The notes under the pieces were generated by a model. It made no database searches and had not been told where the DNA came from. It saw nothing but the letters and a program-made list of their open reading frames with translations. Positions 12,998-23,800 of a DNA stretch of 64,000 nucleotides are shown piece after piece. Positions within the stretch are counted from its first letter, which is position 1; each line of letters begins with the position of its first letter. The position numbers and the translations under genes are program-made. This DNA comes from Cymbomonas tetramitiformis (taxonomy: Eukaryota > Chlorophyta > Pyramimonadophyceae > Pyramimonadales > Pyramimonadaceae), in the NCBI GenBank assembly GCA_001247695.2, contig LGRX02016064.1, positions 1 to 64,000 of the forward strand, given 5' to 3'.

Positions 12998-13182
12998 GAA
13001 AAGAAATAAAACTAAGTGATGAAAAAATAAACAAATTCATGAAAAAAAAAACTTAAGTAGCGACGTATCTCGGGGCATGTTCAGAAGGAAAACCCGACGC
13101 CGACTAAAGATCAATGGGGCTCGTTCGGCGGAGGTACCAGATCGTCTAAACAATTTAATTATATAATTATATGTATATATAA

Positions 13183-13273
13183 ACAAATGTATATAAATGG
13201 GGGGAGGATAATTAATATCACAAGTGGCGCAGCAGTGTAGTGGTAACATACCCGACATGTAAACGAGTGACCT
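13183..13273 (+). repeat. tRNA-like repeat, copy 2 (truncated)
   Basis: Matches copy 1 from its G-rich upstream flank through cacaagtggcgcag, the A-box-like part and cgacatgtaaacgag, then diverges just before where the B box should be. Downstream, a unit of about 21 bases (gagggtttggagggtcctcg) is repeated two to three times at 13279-13335. Confidence 0.5.
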
Positions 13274-13763
13274 TAATCCGAGGGTTTGGAGGGTCCTCGG
13301 AGGGTTTGGAGGGTCCTCGAAGGGTTTGAGGGGGAACCAGTGCTCCGGCAGGTGCAAAGGCATAGGTCACAGTCACAATAGCCTATAGTTATCTCCGGAA
13401 GGACTGAAGGCAATTGACTGCAAAAATAACAACACACGATACTGCATATTACATATATGCATGCCACAGTGCATATGCTTTACATGTAGGCAGGAGTTGC
13501 CTGCTGAAGTGCTTACAGTAATATCATTATGGTATTGAATGAAAAACAATAAGGTAGCAAACTACGTTTAGAAGTGTATTAAAAAGGTTTTGAGTTTGCT
13601 AGAATGTCTTAAAATGTCAAATAGTTACTTCCCACAGGAAATTCATGTTTCATATTTCTTCATTTCTTCATATTCCTTTTTCTTCATATTTCCTTCTTCT
13701 TTTTGGTACATTAGTTTTTACAAAGACACGCGTTATTCCACAAATACTGACAGGCTTCCTCGT

Positions 13764-14882
13764 TCATTGAGTGTGGAACATACTGCCGTCATCCTCCTTG
13801 TCATCAAACACAATATTCTCATATGGTGACCACAAGTCTCCTTGGGATGCTATCGTTATGTCTATTTCATTGCCCGCAAGCCCCACAACCTGTGCTGCCG
13901 ATCCCACCGTGGTGCTCTGGCCAGTCCCAGTTGCCTGACACTCGTCGTGCCGCAACGCCAGATTAATGTTTAACGTCTTCAGCAAAGGCAAGTCTGTCGC
14001 CCATGCAGAGTCTGTCATCAAGGTAGCTGCTGGAGCGTCTCTGGGTCCGACATCCAAGATCGAGTCTCTGGGTCCGACGTCCAAGATCGAGTCTCTGGGT
14101 CCGACGTCCAAGACTGAGACCAGTTCCTGGGGCGTTGCCCGAACATTGCGATGAACTGAAGATTCCCCGTCAGCGGTGCCCTTAGCAGAATCTACTGAGA
14201 AGAGACGCCCAAACGCGCTGTTGCTGTCGCCATTCGCCGCCGCTCCGGTTGTCTCAAGGCTGCCAATCACAGCAGCCGGCATCCTGTACGAGGCGACCCT
14301 GTCATCGATGCTATCGTTTTCCAGAGGGGCTTGGCATATTTCGTCAGATGACGAACTCATGGCGTTCACTTCCATGATCCCATCTGCTCGGTCTGTTCCG
14401 CGCACCACTGCACCCCTAAATTCATACGTCGGGTTTTGGACCATGGGTTCCAAGGAAGGTGCGGAGCTGAGAGTGCCTATCGTGGAAGAGGCCCTATTGA
14501 CTATCTCGGCAAACTGAACTGACCGGCTGCCCCCTCCCCCATTGGGTTCCCGGACCGCGGGGGGCAGGTGTCCCTCCTCCCGGTCCATCTTCTCCTTCTC
14601 TCTTCTGCTCATCGGTGGGAACTTGGTCTGCTCCTCGTCGCCGTTATCAGAACTCGGGGACTCAAATTGCTCCTCGGATGCCTCTGAAGAGTCTGGTCGG
14701 CTAGGAGGAGTGGAGGGCGACATTAGGCTCTTGAACGACGTGGGCTTGTGGAACTTGATTTTGTGTCTGGTCATCCTGCGCCGGATCTGGGTCTTTGCCA
14801 CCTCGGCCTTCTTGCGCACCAGCATAAACAGCGGGCGCATCGCCGGTGCCACCAATGTCATAGTGAAGGTCATGATAAACAT
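13764..14882 (-). CDS. last exon: final helix and acidic/Ser-rich cytoplasmic tail
   Basis: Acceptor CGATGCAG, phase 0, 372 codons then stop. MFIMTFTMTLVAPAMRPLFM completes the last helix; a basic stretch (KKAEVAKTQIRRRMTRHK) follows, then a long disordered tail with Ser/Asp/Glu clusters and a 9-residue ILDVGPRDS repeat in three tandem copies (about 14035-14115). Such tails are probably cytoplasmic and could be phosphorylated; that is inference. Confidence 0.85.
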   Translation of the reverse strand: MFIMTFTMTLVAPAMRPLFMLVRKKAEVAKTQIRRRMTRHKIKFHKPTSFKSLMSPSTPPSRPDSSEASEEQFESPSSDNGDEEQTKFPPMSRREKEKMDREEGHLPPAVREPNGGGGSRSVQFAEIVNRASSTIGTLSSAPSLEPMVQNPTYEFRGAVVRGTDRADGIMEVNAMSSSSDEICQAPLENDSIDDRVASYRMPAAVIGSLETTGAAANGDSNSAFGRLFSVDSAKGTADGESSVHRNVRATPQELVSVLDVGPRDSILDVGPRDSILDVGPRDAPAATLMTDSAWATDLPLLKTLNINLALRHDECQATGTGQSTTVGSAAQVVGLAGNEIDITIASQGDLWSPYENIVFDDKEDDGSMFHTQ

Positions 14883-17800
14883 CTGCATCGCTCCCCTCCC
14901 CCCACCCGGCTCACGCCACCGCCTGCCAACTCTTGTGCACCTGTTTTTCAGCAAGCTGAGCACCGCAAGTGTGGCGCAGGCGGCAACCGCAGGCTTCTCG
15001 GAGGCAAACATGACACACCACACTAGCGGAACAACCTCCCACACCAATGCAACCGTCCACGGCTCCCACCCCTCGGCCCTTCACCCGCGCTCCTCGACCT
15101 GAAAGGCATCTGCATTCGAGGTACCTCTGAGGACGACGAAAACGATTGCTCAGCCCTGCCATGCCCCTTCTCATCTCCGCGCAGCGCAACCTTGACGGCT
15201 GCCCAGCTACGATTTCCTGTAGAAGCACTCCGTAGCATGTGGAGGGCACTTGCTGGTGTCAGCAAACTGCCACTGCCACTGCCGCGGACTATGGAATCGG
15301 TTCCGCCAATGGACTGGCACTCCCTCCCGGACCTCAGGAGGCGCCCTCCGATTTTGAACAGCCGTGGCAAGAGGGGAGGCGGGCGGGGCGCACCTGCATG
15401 AGGATCATGGCGATGCCGATGCCGGTCTCCGCGGACTCGTCCTCTCGCATCCACACGATCATCACCTGCATCATGAATTGATTGATGAGCACGGTGAGCA
15501 TCAGGGAGTTCATCGCATCGTTCTGGAGTCCCAGCACCCCTCCATCCCCACCCCATCCCCCCCCTCCACCCAACCACTCTCTCACCACCTCCTCGAGTCC
15601 CCAGTGCATCTTGTGTTGGGCTGTCCCAAACGTGCTGCTCGCAGGAAAGTATCACGTGTTCCGAGGAAAACCCTCAGAAGGATGCGCCACGTCATCAGCT
15701 CACGCAAAATCGGCCACCCTGCATCGTTTGGGACAAGCCTGTGCCTGAGCTTCCCGCGATATACAGCACTTCGCCCCATCACTGCAGCATCGAGGAAGAA
15801 ATCACCGCAGCCTCAACGCGTCACCGCAGCCTCAACGCGTCACCGCAGCGTCCACCTGCCACCGCAGTGTCAACCTGTCACCGCAGCGTCCACCTGCCAC
15901 CGCAGCGTCCACCTGTCGCAGCGTCCACCTGTCACCGCAGCGTCCACTTGTCACCGCAGCGTCAACCTGTCAACCTGTCACCGCAGCGTCCACCTGTCAC
16001 CGCAGCGTCCACCTGTCACCGCAGCGTCCACCTGTCACCGCGTCCACCTGTCACCGCAGCGTCCACCTGTCACCGCAGCGTCCACCTGTCACCGCAGTCC
16101 ACCTGTCCACCTGTCACCGCAGCGTCCACCTGTCACCGCAGGGTCAACCTGTCACCGCAGCGTCAACCTGTCACCGCAGTGTCAACCTGTCACCGCAGCG
16201 TCCACCTGTCACCGCAGCGTCCACCTGTCACCGCAGCGTCCACCTGTCACCGCAGCGTCCACCTGTCACCGCAGGGTCCACCTGTCACCGCAGCGTCAGG
16301 ACAGACGACCGAGAAGATGTGGTGGAATGGGTTGACACGGTGCTGGCGGACGAGGCAGACTGTCCAAGGCGGAACCCTAAGTGGGTTGGCACATCCCGCA
16401 GCCCCTAAGCACCGAACGCCCAGAACCCCGAGTACACCATGCGGTTCCGTGCAGCGGTGCATGCATCTCGTTTACTGAACCTCCGATGCAAACGCTCAAT
16501 GTACCAAGGGAATATGCCAAGCTTGCAGCTCCAGGTCATTCAGACTTCATGGAAAACTTGAATAGGGGAAAAAGGAATATTCGTATCAGTACAACATGTT
16601 TTGCAAGGGCATACTTTCATAATGCTTTACGCGCGTGGGATTACCTTGAACGGCTGGAAGGTCTGGTGCAAAAGTATGGACACGAACGATATGAGAAGGG
16701 CATACATCAGGGCGGCGGTCTCGCTTCGAGTGGCGAGCTCCACCACCACCACCATGCCGGTCTGCAGCATGCGGCGTGTGACGTCCCACGCCTGCCAGAA
16801 ATACCTGCAGCGTGCCACAGGTGGGTCATTCATAGCCTTGATGACACACAGCCATACCGCCGGAACAAAAATCAGATTGAGCCTACGACGCGCGGAGCCT
16901 TGGGGCGTACCAGCGATCCTGGAAAGGGATATAGAACTGCCCCATAACCTTTGCCACGTGCGCGTCATCCAGCATTGTCACCGGCACGTTCTGGACCAGG
17001 CCTGCCGGAAGCCTCCACCCGGATCGCGCCTTTGAGCACTCTCACAAGGAATGCAGTAAATTGGTTGAGTAGGGAAGCGGTGTCATACATGTAGAGCAGG
17101 GTGGGGTCTCGCCACAGAGGGCAATACTGAAAGAAGCGTGCAAAGAGTCCGCAGGGAGCGGAGGGAGCCCGCGGGGAGCGGAGGGAGCCCGCGGGGAGCG
17201 GAGGGAGTCCACAGGGAGCGGAGGGAGGGAGGGGCTGGAATAGGGTGGGCTGGGTTAGGACGGGATACGCGAAAGGGGGTCAACTGAAGGGGTTCTGGGT
17301 GAAGTACGGAGGGTGGAATGACAGGGATGTGTGAAGCAGTGCGGTTCGGAAAGGGTGGGCATGGCGCAGGGTTGATCTGGAGGGCGAGGATGTGTAGATG
17401 CAGGGTTTCTTTTGCTCTTCACATCTCATTGCCAACAGGCGCACTGCATAGCATTTCATTAAAAAATAGCTTTCTTCTTTTATGCTTTTAAGTGTGTGAG
17501 AGAAAATCTCTTTTTGGAATGTCTTTTCTAGGCTGATTCTCAGCTTCACATGCTTTTTAGGCTGATGCACAGCTTCTAAGGCAAAATGCTTACAGTCTTC
17601 TGGGTTGGGTGGGTAGGGAAGGCAAAAGAACAGAGCTGCGGATTCCCGTTGGCGGGACTCCTAAATACCGTAAAGTGTAAAGCCTTCAGATCTAATCACG
17701 GGTGCTTTGATCTGACGGCTCAGGAAACTCTGATCTATCTACCGACACAGAAACCTCTAAAATTCCGCAGGCACCAATTTAACCATAACTATTGGAGGGG

Positions 17801-20800
17801 GGTGGGGAGAAGTGTAGGGTGGGTGCGGGGGCGTGGGGATGCATGAAGCAGGCAGGCCTTGGGAGGAAGAAGATCCATCGAGCAGAGTGGGTCGCGGGCG
17901 CTAGAGAGGAGGGTGATAAAACATGAGTTTGGAGGGGCGGCGTGATGCATTAAGGGGGAAGAAATCATGCCGCATGGGGTGGGAGGGAGGGCAGGGGATA
18001 CGAGAAGCAGCGTGGGCTGGGCGTGGGGGGATGGCTTGGGGTTTGGCACATTAAGCAGGGTTGGTCAGGGGGGAAAGAGGTGCATGGAGCAGAGGGGCTG
18101 CAATGGCAAGAGGGGAGGGTCATTGCACGAATTACCTCCGAAGCAAACATCCTCCTTTTCGTGGATGGCGGCCGGGACGGGGTCGGTCTGTGCGGAGTCG
18201 TGCTTGATGCATATCATGGTGTTGCGCATCCCGAGAGTCACAACGAAGTCGAACAAATTGATCTTGGAGGTCCGCTTCCACTTCTTCAGCACATCGTTCG
18301 CCTGCCCGAGGGCGGTGGCCCGTGGTCAAGCTCGTTGCTAGCGTGCAATGGCTTGAGCCGTGGCGCCCATCAGCACAGCGAGGGTACATCGGGCAAAAGT
18401 GCAAGGGGAGAAAGGAGAAGAGTGTACGAGGACAAAAAGAAGAGAGCGGGTGTCTGGTCACCCTTCCAATATGCCATCAGATATGGGTCTGGCCTGGGAG
18501 GGCGGGGGGGCTAAGGGGGTTGGAAGAACGGCAGCGCGCAGGGAGCGGCCGCTGCGCGAAAGCGAGGGGACTGTCCTCACCTGAGCGGCCTTTTCATATT
18601 CCTTCGTGCTCAGCTCGAAGGAGCTTTCGTGCATGTAGATGTCCACCTTCGGCACCTTGCCTGTGTCCGAGCCTTGGCGGCGGCGTGGCATGAGGAAGCT
18701 CTGATGAGTTTTGAAGAACAAGGCGTCGTTCGGATTCATGAGCTTCCACACCCCGCTCGTCATGAGATCCCTGTGCTCGTTCCCGGTCTCGCAGGTGATG
18801 CGCACCTGCATGGGCATTGGCCGCATCACCAAGAAAACACGCCCCGCAAAAAGCCCCGCAAAAAAGTGCTCCGCCCAGCGAGGCGTCTCCGCAGGGAGGG
18901 CCGGGCGCATCGCCCAGCGAGGCGTTACCGCAGGGAGGGCTGGGCGCACCGCCCAGCGAGGCGTCTCCGCAGGGAGGGCCGGGCGCACCGCCCAGCGAGG
19001 CGTCTCCGCAGGGAGGGCCGGGCGCACCGCCCAGCGAGGCGTCTCCGCAGGGGGGGGCGGGCGCGCACCTTCTTGAAGGAGTGCATCCGGTACATGATAA
19101 CGAAGAGGGCCACCGGGAACCCAAACACGAAGAAGACGATGGTCACAACGTCGAGCGAAGCCGCAGTCTTCCAGACCGTCGAGAAGCACCTGATGCCGGC
19201 ATTCATGCGCAGGAACGGCTGGTAACTCAAGTTCCGGCTTCTGAACTGTACATCCTGTCCATACCAGTCTCCTCCTCCCCGCCCGCACCCTTCTTCTCTG
19301 TGCATGATCGTCTCACCAAGCGCGGAGTCGTGCCGCATGACTGCGCCAGCCTCGGCAGTAAGGCGAGGGTGTGCTGGGCGCTCCAGCACCTCTCTGCCCT
19401 CGGCCAGGCCCCCGTACCACGTGCCTCCACCGGTGGAACCACGCCCTCGCCATCTCAGGCACTCCTACCCAGTCACCATGATCTGCCACTCGGCTGTTGC
19501 TGTACACTCCCGAGGCGCACCTCGCTGCGGATTGGCTGCGAGAGCTCTGCCAGGGGCTTTGTGCTCATGCCGACAATTGCTGCGCTCAAGAGAACCGATC
19601 ACGCCGATCACGCCAGTCACACTGATCACGTCGATCACACTGATCACGCCGGTCACACTGATCACGCCCGGTCGCACTGATCACACCGATCACGCCGGTC
19701 ACCCTGATCACGCCGGTTACACTGATCACGCTCGCCAACAACCTCATAGTGGTCATGTGTGAGGTGCAACGATTAGCCCACCTCAGCCGCCGTCTTGCTA
19801 AACTGCGGCGCCTGGTGTCCGTTCCTCCCTCAGCCATTCCTCGCAGCGGAGCCTCCGCACTCCCGCCGGGTGCCGGGCGCCGGGCGCAGCTGCAGACGCC
19901 TGTGGGTGCCCCGCGCGCCGCGGCAGAGGCAGGGGTGGGAGGGGCACCTCGCAGCTGAAGAGTTGAAACATGCGCGTGGCGACGGAGGGATGCATGTAGG
20001 TGATAATGAAGAGGGCGCAGCCGGCGCAGGCGGCGCGCGCGTCGAACAGCTCGGCCATGTGGTTGTGCAGGATGTTCATCTGCGAGTCCTTTTTGCGCTT
20101 GATGTTGAACTTGATACCCCGGTACACAATCACGAAGAACAGGATCACCAACCTGCCGAGCCACTTCCCGCCCTCATCAGCCCCCCTCTCGCACTCGCAG
20201 CGCCCATCTAGCCGCACCATGCTTCTGGATCCCGGCGTGCGCCCGCGCACACTCCCGGTCCCGGTCAGACCGCCGCGTGAGCTCCCTCGTCCATCAGAAG
20301 GGCGAGGCCGACGGCGCAGAGCTCGTCAGGTCTCATGCAACTGACCGCCTGCTTCCAAGCGGTGGACGCAGCCGCATGGATGAGTCGCCGCGCTCAGCTC
20401 AGGGCGGCCTGCTACCAGCTCAGGGCGGCCTGCTACCAGGCGCTGCGGCGCCACCCGCTGCGGCGCCATCAGCCTGCCACATGCCCAACAAGTGGGCGGG
20501 GTGTGGCGCCTGCCTCTAAATCATGTGCACCACGTACACACGTGTACGCGCGGTACAGGGAGGGTGCAGCAATCCGCCCAGCTCCGCACCGAGCCGCGGC
20601 AGACGCGTGGGGCATGCCAAGCCGGCCGCATCCGGCGAGTGACTGCGCCGCGGCTGTCACAGCTCACCAGCAGCTGTGCATTGCCAGACGAGGGTAGGCG
20701 TCACTACCATCGCGAGGATTAGCCCAAGGGCATGACGCAGGGCACAGTGAGCGCAGCGCACCAGGGAGTGACGATGGCGTCATAGAACATGACGCAGGGC

Positions 20801-23800
20801 ACAGTGAGCGCAGCGCACCAGGGAGTGACGATGGCATCATAGAACATGACGCAGGGCACAGTGAGCGCAGCGCACCAGGGAGTGACGATGGCGTCATAGA
20901 ACATGACGCAGGGCACAGTGAGCGCAGCGCACCAGAGAGTGACGATGGCGTCATAGAACATGACGCAGGGCACAGTGAGCGCAGCACCAGGAGTGACGAT
21001 GGCATCATAGAACATGACGCAGGGCACAGTGAGCGCAGCGCACCAGGGAGTGACGATGGCGTCATAGAACATGACGCAGGGCACAGTGAGCGCAGCGCAC
21101 CAGGGAGTGACGATGGCGTCATAGAACATGATGCAGGGCACAGTGAGCGCAGCGCACCAGGGAGTGACGATGGCGTCAAAGAACATGACGCAGGGCACAG
21201 TGAGCGCAGCGCACCAGGGAGTGACGATGGCGTCATAGAACATGACGCAGGGCACAGTGAGCGCAGCGCACCAGGGAGTGATGATGGCGTCATAGAACCC
21301 GAGGTAGAACATGGAGGTCCGCGAGGGCTCGAGGAGGTTTGCGTGGTACAGGATGCACGGCACGTTGAACAGGGAGGCCGTGTCGATTATGGCGAAGGGC
21401 CGGAAGACCCTCAACATGGAGTTCATCATCCCGGGCATCAGCGACGTGCGGAACACCAGCGTCATCTGCCCGAGCACCTGCTCCAACCGGAACCCCGCCG
21501 AGGGGGAGGCTCAGGGAATGCGCTCAGCCACACCCTGGGAATCCTCACTTTCGATCCTCGCGAGACATAAGCCCCACCGAGATGACCATGACCGCTCCTG
21601 GTCGACTCTTCCGCCACCCGCGCAGGGTCATGGCGACTGCCAACGTCCCATTGGAAGATAAGCACTGATCTTTGAACATCTGTCAGCCATTGGTCCAAGC
21701 TAAAGAACACAACAGACCCAGTTCGAATCCAACCGTGCAGAGCCCCGCACCAACCAAGCAAAGTTACTCCAAAAATAGCTCAGAGCACGTTGCAAGAGGG
21801 AAGGGGGGCGGCCGGAGAGGGGAGGGCGGCGCGTGCCTGCACGTAACCGACGAAGATCCCCAGAGCGCAGCGGCCCTGGTTCATGCGCACCATCATCGTC
21901 GTGATGTCATCCGTGCCCTCCGCGGAGTCGCCCTTCACGTTCTCATCCACGGTGCGGAAAATCATGAAGAGGAAGTAGAGCATCGCGCAGATGCTGAGTA
22001 CCACCGCGGCCGAGACCGTGATGACCATCATCAGGGGGGGGCAACTCTTGCACGCCCGGTAGACGAAGTCCGCCCGGTAGCCGTGCTTGCACGACAGCCC
22101 CAGCAAGCCACCGCACCTCGGGAGATTGGACGAGTACCTCTCCGTGTCGCACACCTGTATCGTCTCAGGCCCCTGCAGTCCGCTGCCAGACCGGCCCGCC
22201 TCCTCCTCCGCAGACCCATCTGTGGTGCACGCGTCGATGAAGTCGCACTTCGACACCTGCAAATGCGTCATCGCGAGCGCCATCAGGAGCAGCGTCATCC
22301 CGAAAGCCCTTCGCGGCCCATGTTTCTGTCCCGGGAACTGGCAGTGTGCGGTGGCGACTGGGCACCGACTCAAATGCGAGTTTAGGGTTTAGGGTCTGTA
22401 ACAAAAACACCCCAAGAGGCCGAGCAGCTCGCGTCTCATGGGGCGGGGGAGTCCGCCTCTCGCGTCCGCTGCTAAGAGACCCAAGAGCACCTCGCATCAC
22501 ATACTAAGAGCCCACATCTGATCTAGTCCCCTGATATGTTGACATAGAGACCCCTTGCCGTGGACCCCTTTGTTTGGACCAGTCGCACGCCCGAGGTCCA
22601 TGTCAGCCTGCGCCGGAGCCATCCTCAGCTAGGGAGTGGATCTCGGGGCTGCCTCTCTCTTGCATGCCTCTCCCTCTCCCTCTGGGTAGATCGGAGAGAA
22701 TCGAAAGCTCGGATGACTTCGCGACACCAGCGGTGGAAGCGGGGCACCCTGCAAGCTCATTGGTGGAGGCGGAACGCCCTGCAAGCTCATTGGTGGAGGC
22801 GGAACGCCCTGCAAGCTCATTGGTGGAGGCGGAACGCCCTGCAAGCTCATTGATGGAGGCGGAACGCCCTGCAAGCTCATTGGTGGAGGCAGGGCGCCCT
22901 GCAAGCTCATTGGTGGAGGCGGGGCGCCCTGCAAGCTGTGGTCTGGGGGATCGTATGTGCTTCGGTGCGAATACGCGGCGAATGCGGCGGAGGCAGAANN
23001 NNNNNNNNNNNNNNNNNNNNNNNNNNNNNNNNNNNNNNNNNNNNNNNNNNNNNNNNNNNNNNNNNNNNNNNNNNNNNNNNNNNNNNNNNNNNNNNNNNNN
23101 NNNNNNNNNNNNNNNNNNNNNNNNNNNNNNNNNNNNNNNNNNNNNNNNNNNNNNNNNNNNNNNNNNNNNNNNNNNNNNNNNNNNNNNNNNNNNNNNNNNN
23201 NNNNNNNNNNNNNNNNNNNNNNNNNNNNNNNNNNNNNNNNNNNNNNNNNNNNNNNNNNNNNNNNNNNNNNNNNNNNNNNNNNNNNNNNNNNNNNNNNNNN
23301 NNNNNNNNNNNNNNNNNNNNNNNNNNNNNNNNNNNNNNNNNNNNNNNNNNNNNNNNNNNNNNNNNNNNNNNNNNNNNNNNNNNNNNNNNNNNNNNNNNNN
23401 NNNNNNNNNNNNNNNNNNNNNNNNNNNNNNNNNNNNNNNNNNNNNNNNNNNNNNNNNNNNNNNNNNNNNNNNNNNNNNNNNNNNNNNNNNNNNNNNNNNN
23501 NNNNNNNNNNNNNNNNNNNNNNNNNNNNNNNNNNNNNNNNNNNNNNNNNNNNNNNNNNNNNNNNNNNNNNNNNNNNNNNNNNNNNNNNNNNNNNNNNNNN
23601 NNNNNNNNNNNNNNNNNNNNNNNNNNNNNNNNNNNNNNNNNNNNNNNNNNNNNNNNNNNNNNNNNNNNNNNNNNNNNNNNNNNNNNNNNNNNNNNNNNNN
23701 NNNNNNNNNNNNNNNNNNNNNNNNNNNNNNNNNNNNNNNNNNNNNNNNNNNNNNNNNNNNNNNNNNNNNNNNNNNNNNNNNNNNNNNNNNNNNNNNNNNN

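Noticed and set aside
15800..16297. CRISPR array
   Set aside because: Units are contiguous with no unique spacers, and the sequence is eukaryotic and intronic.
15364..16478. Plus-strand ORFs of 245-323 codons rich in Val-Thr-Ala and Cys-His-Arg
   Set aside because: They run through a 19-bp intron minisatellite antisense to the Pmp-repeat gene.
20664..21293. Minus-strand 209-codon ORF of SLPGALRSLCPASCS repeats
   Set aside because: Shadow frame of the 57-bp repeat; the hydrophobic frame is the one continuous with the upstream exon.
22381..22396. Telomere-like TTTAGGG repeats
   Set aside because: Only two imperfect units inside an intron; too short to mean anything.
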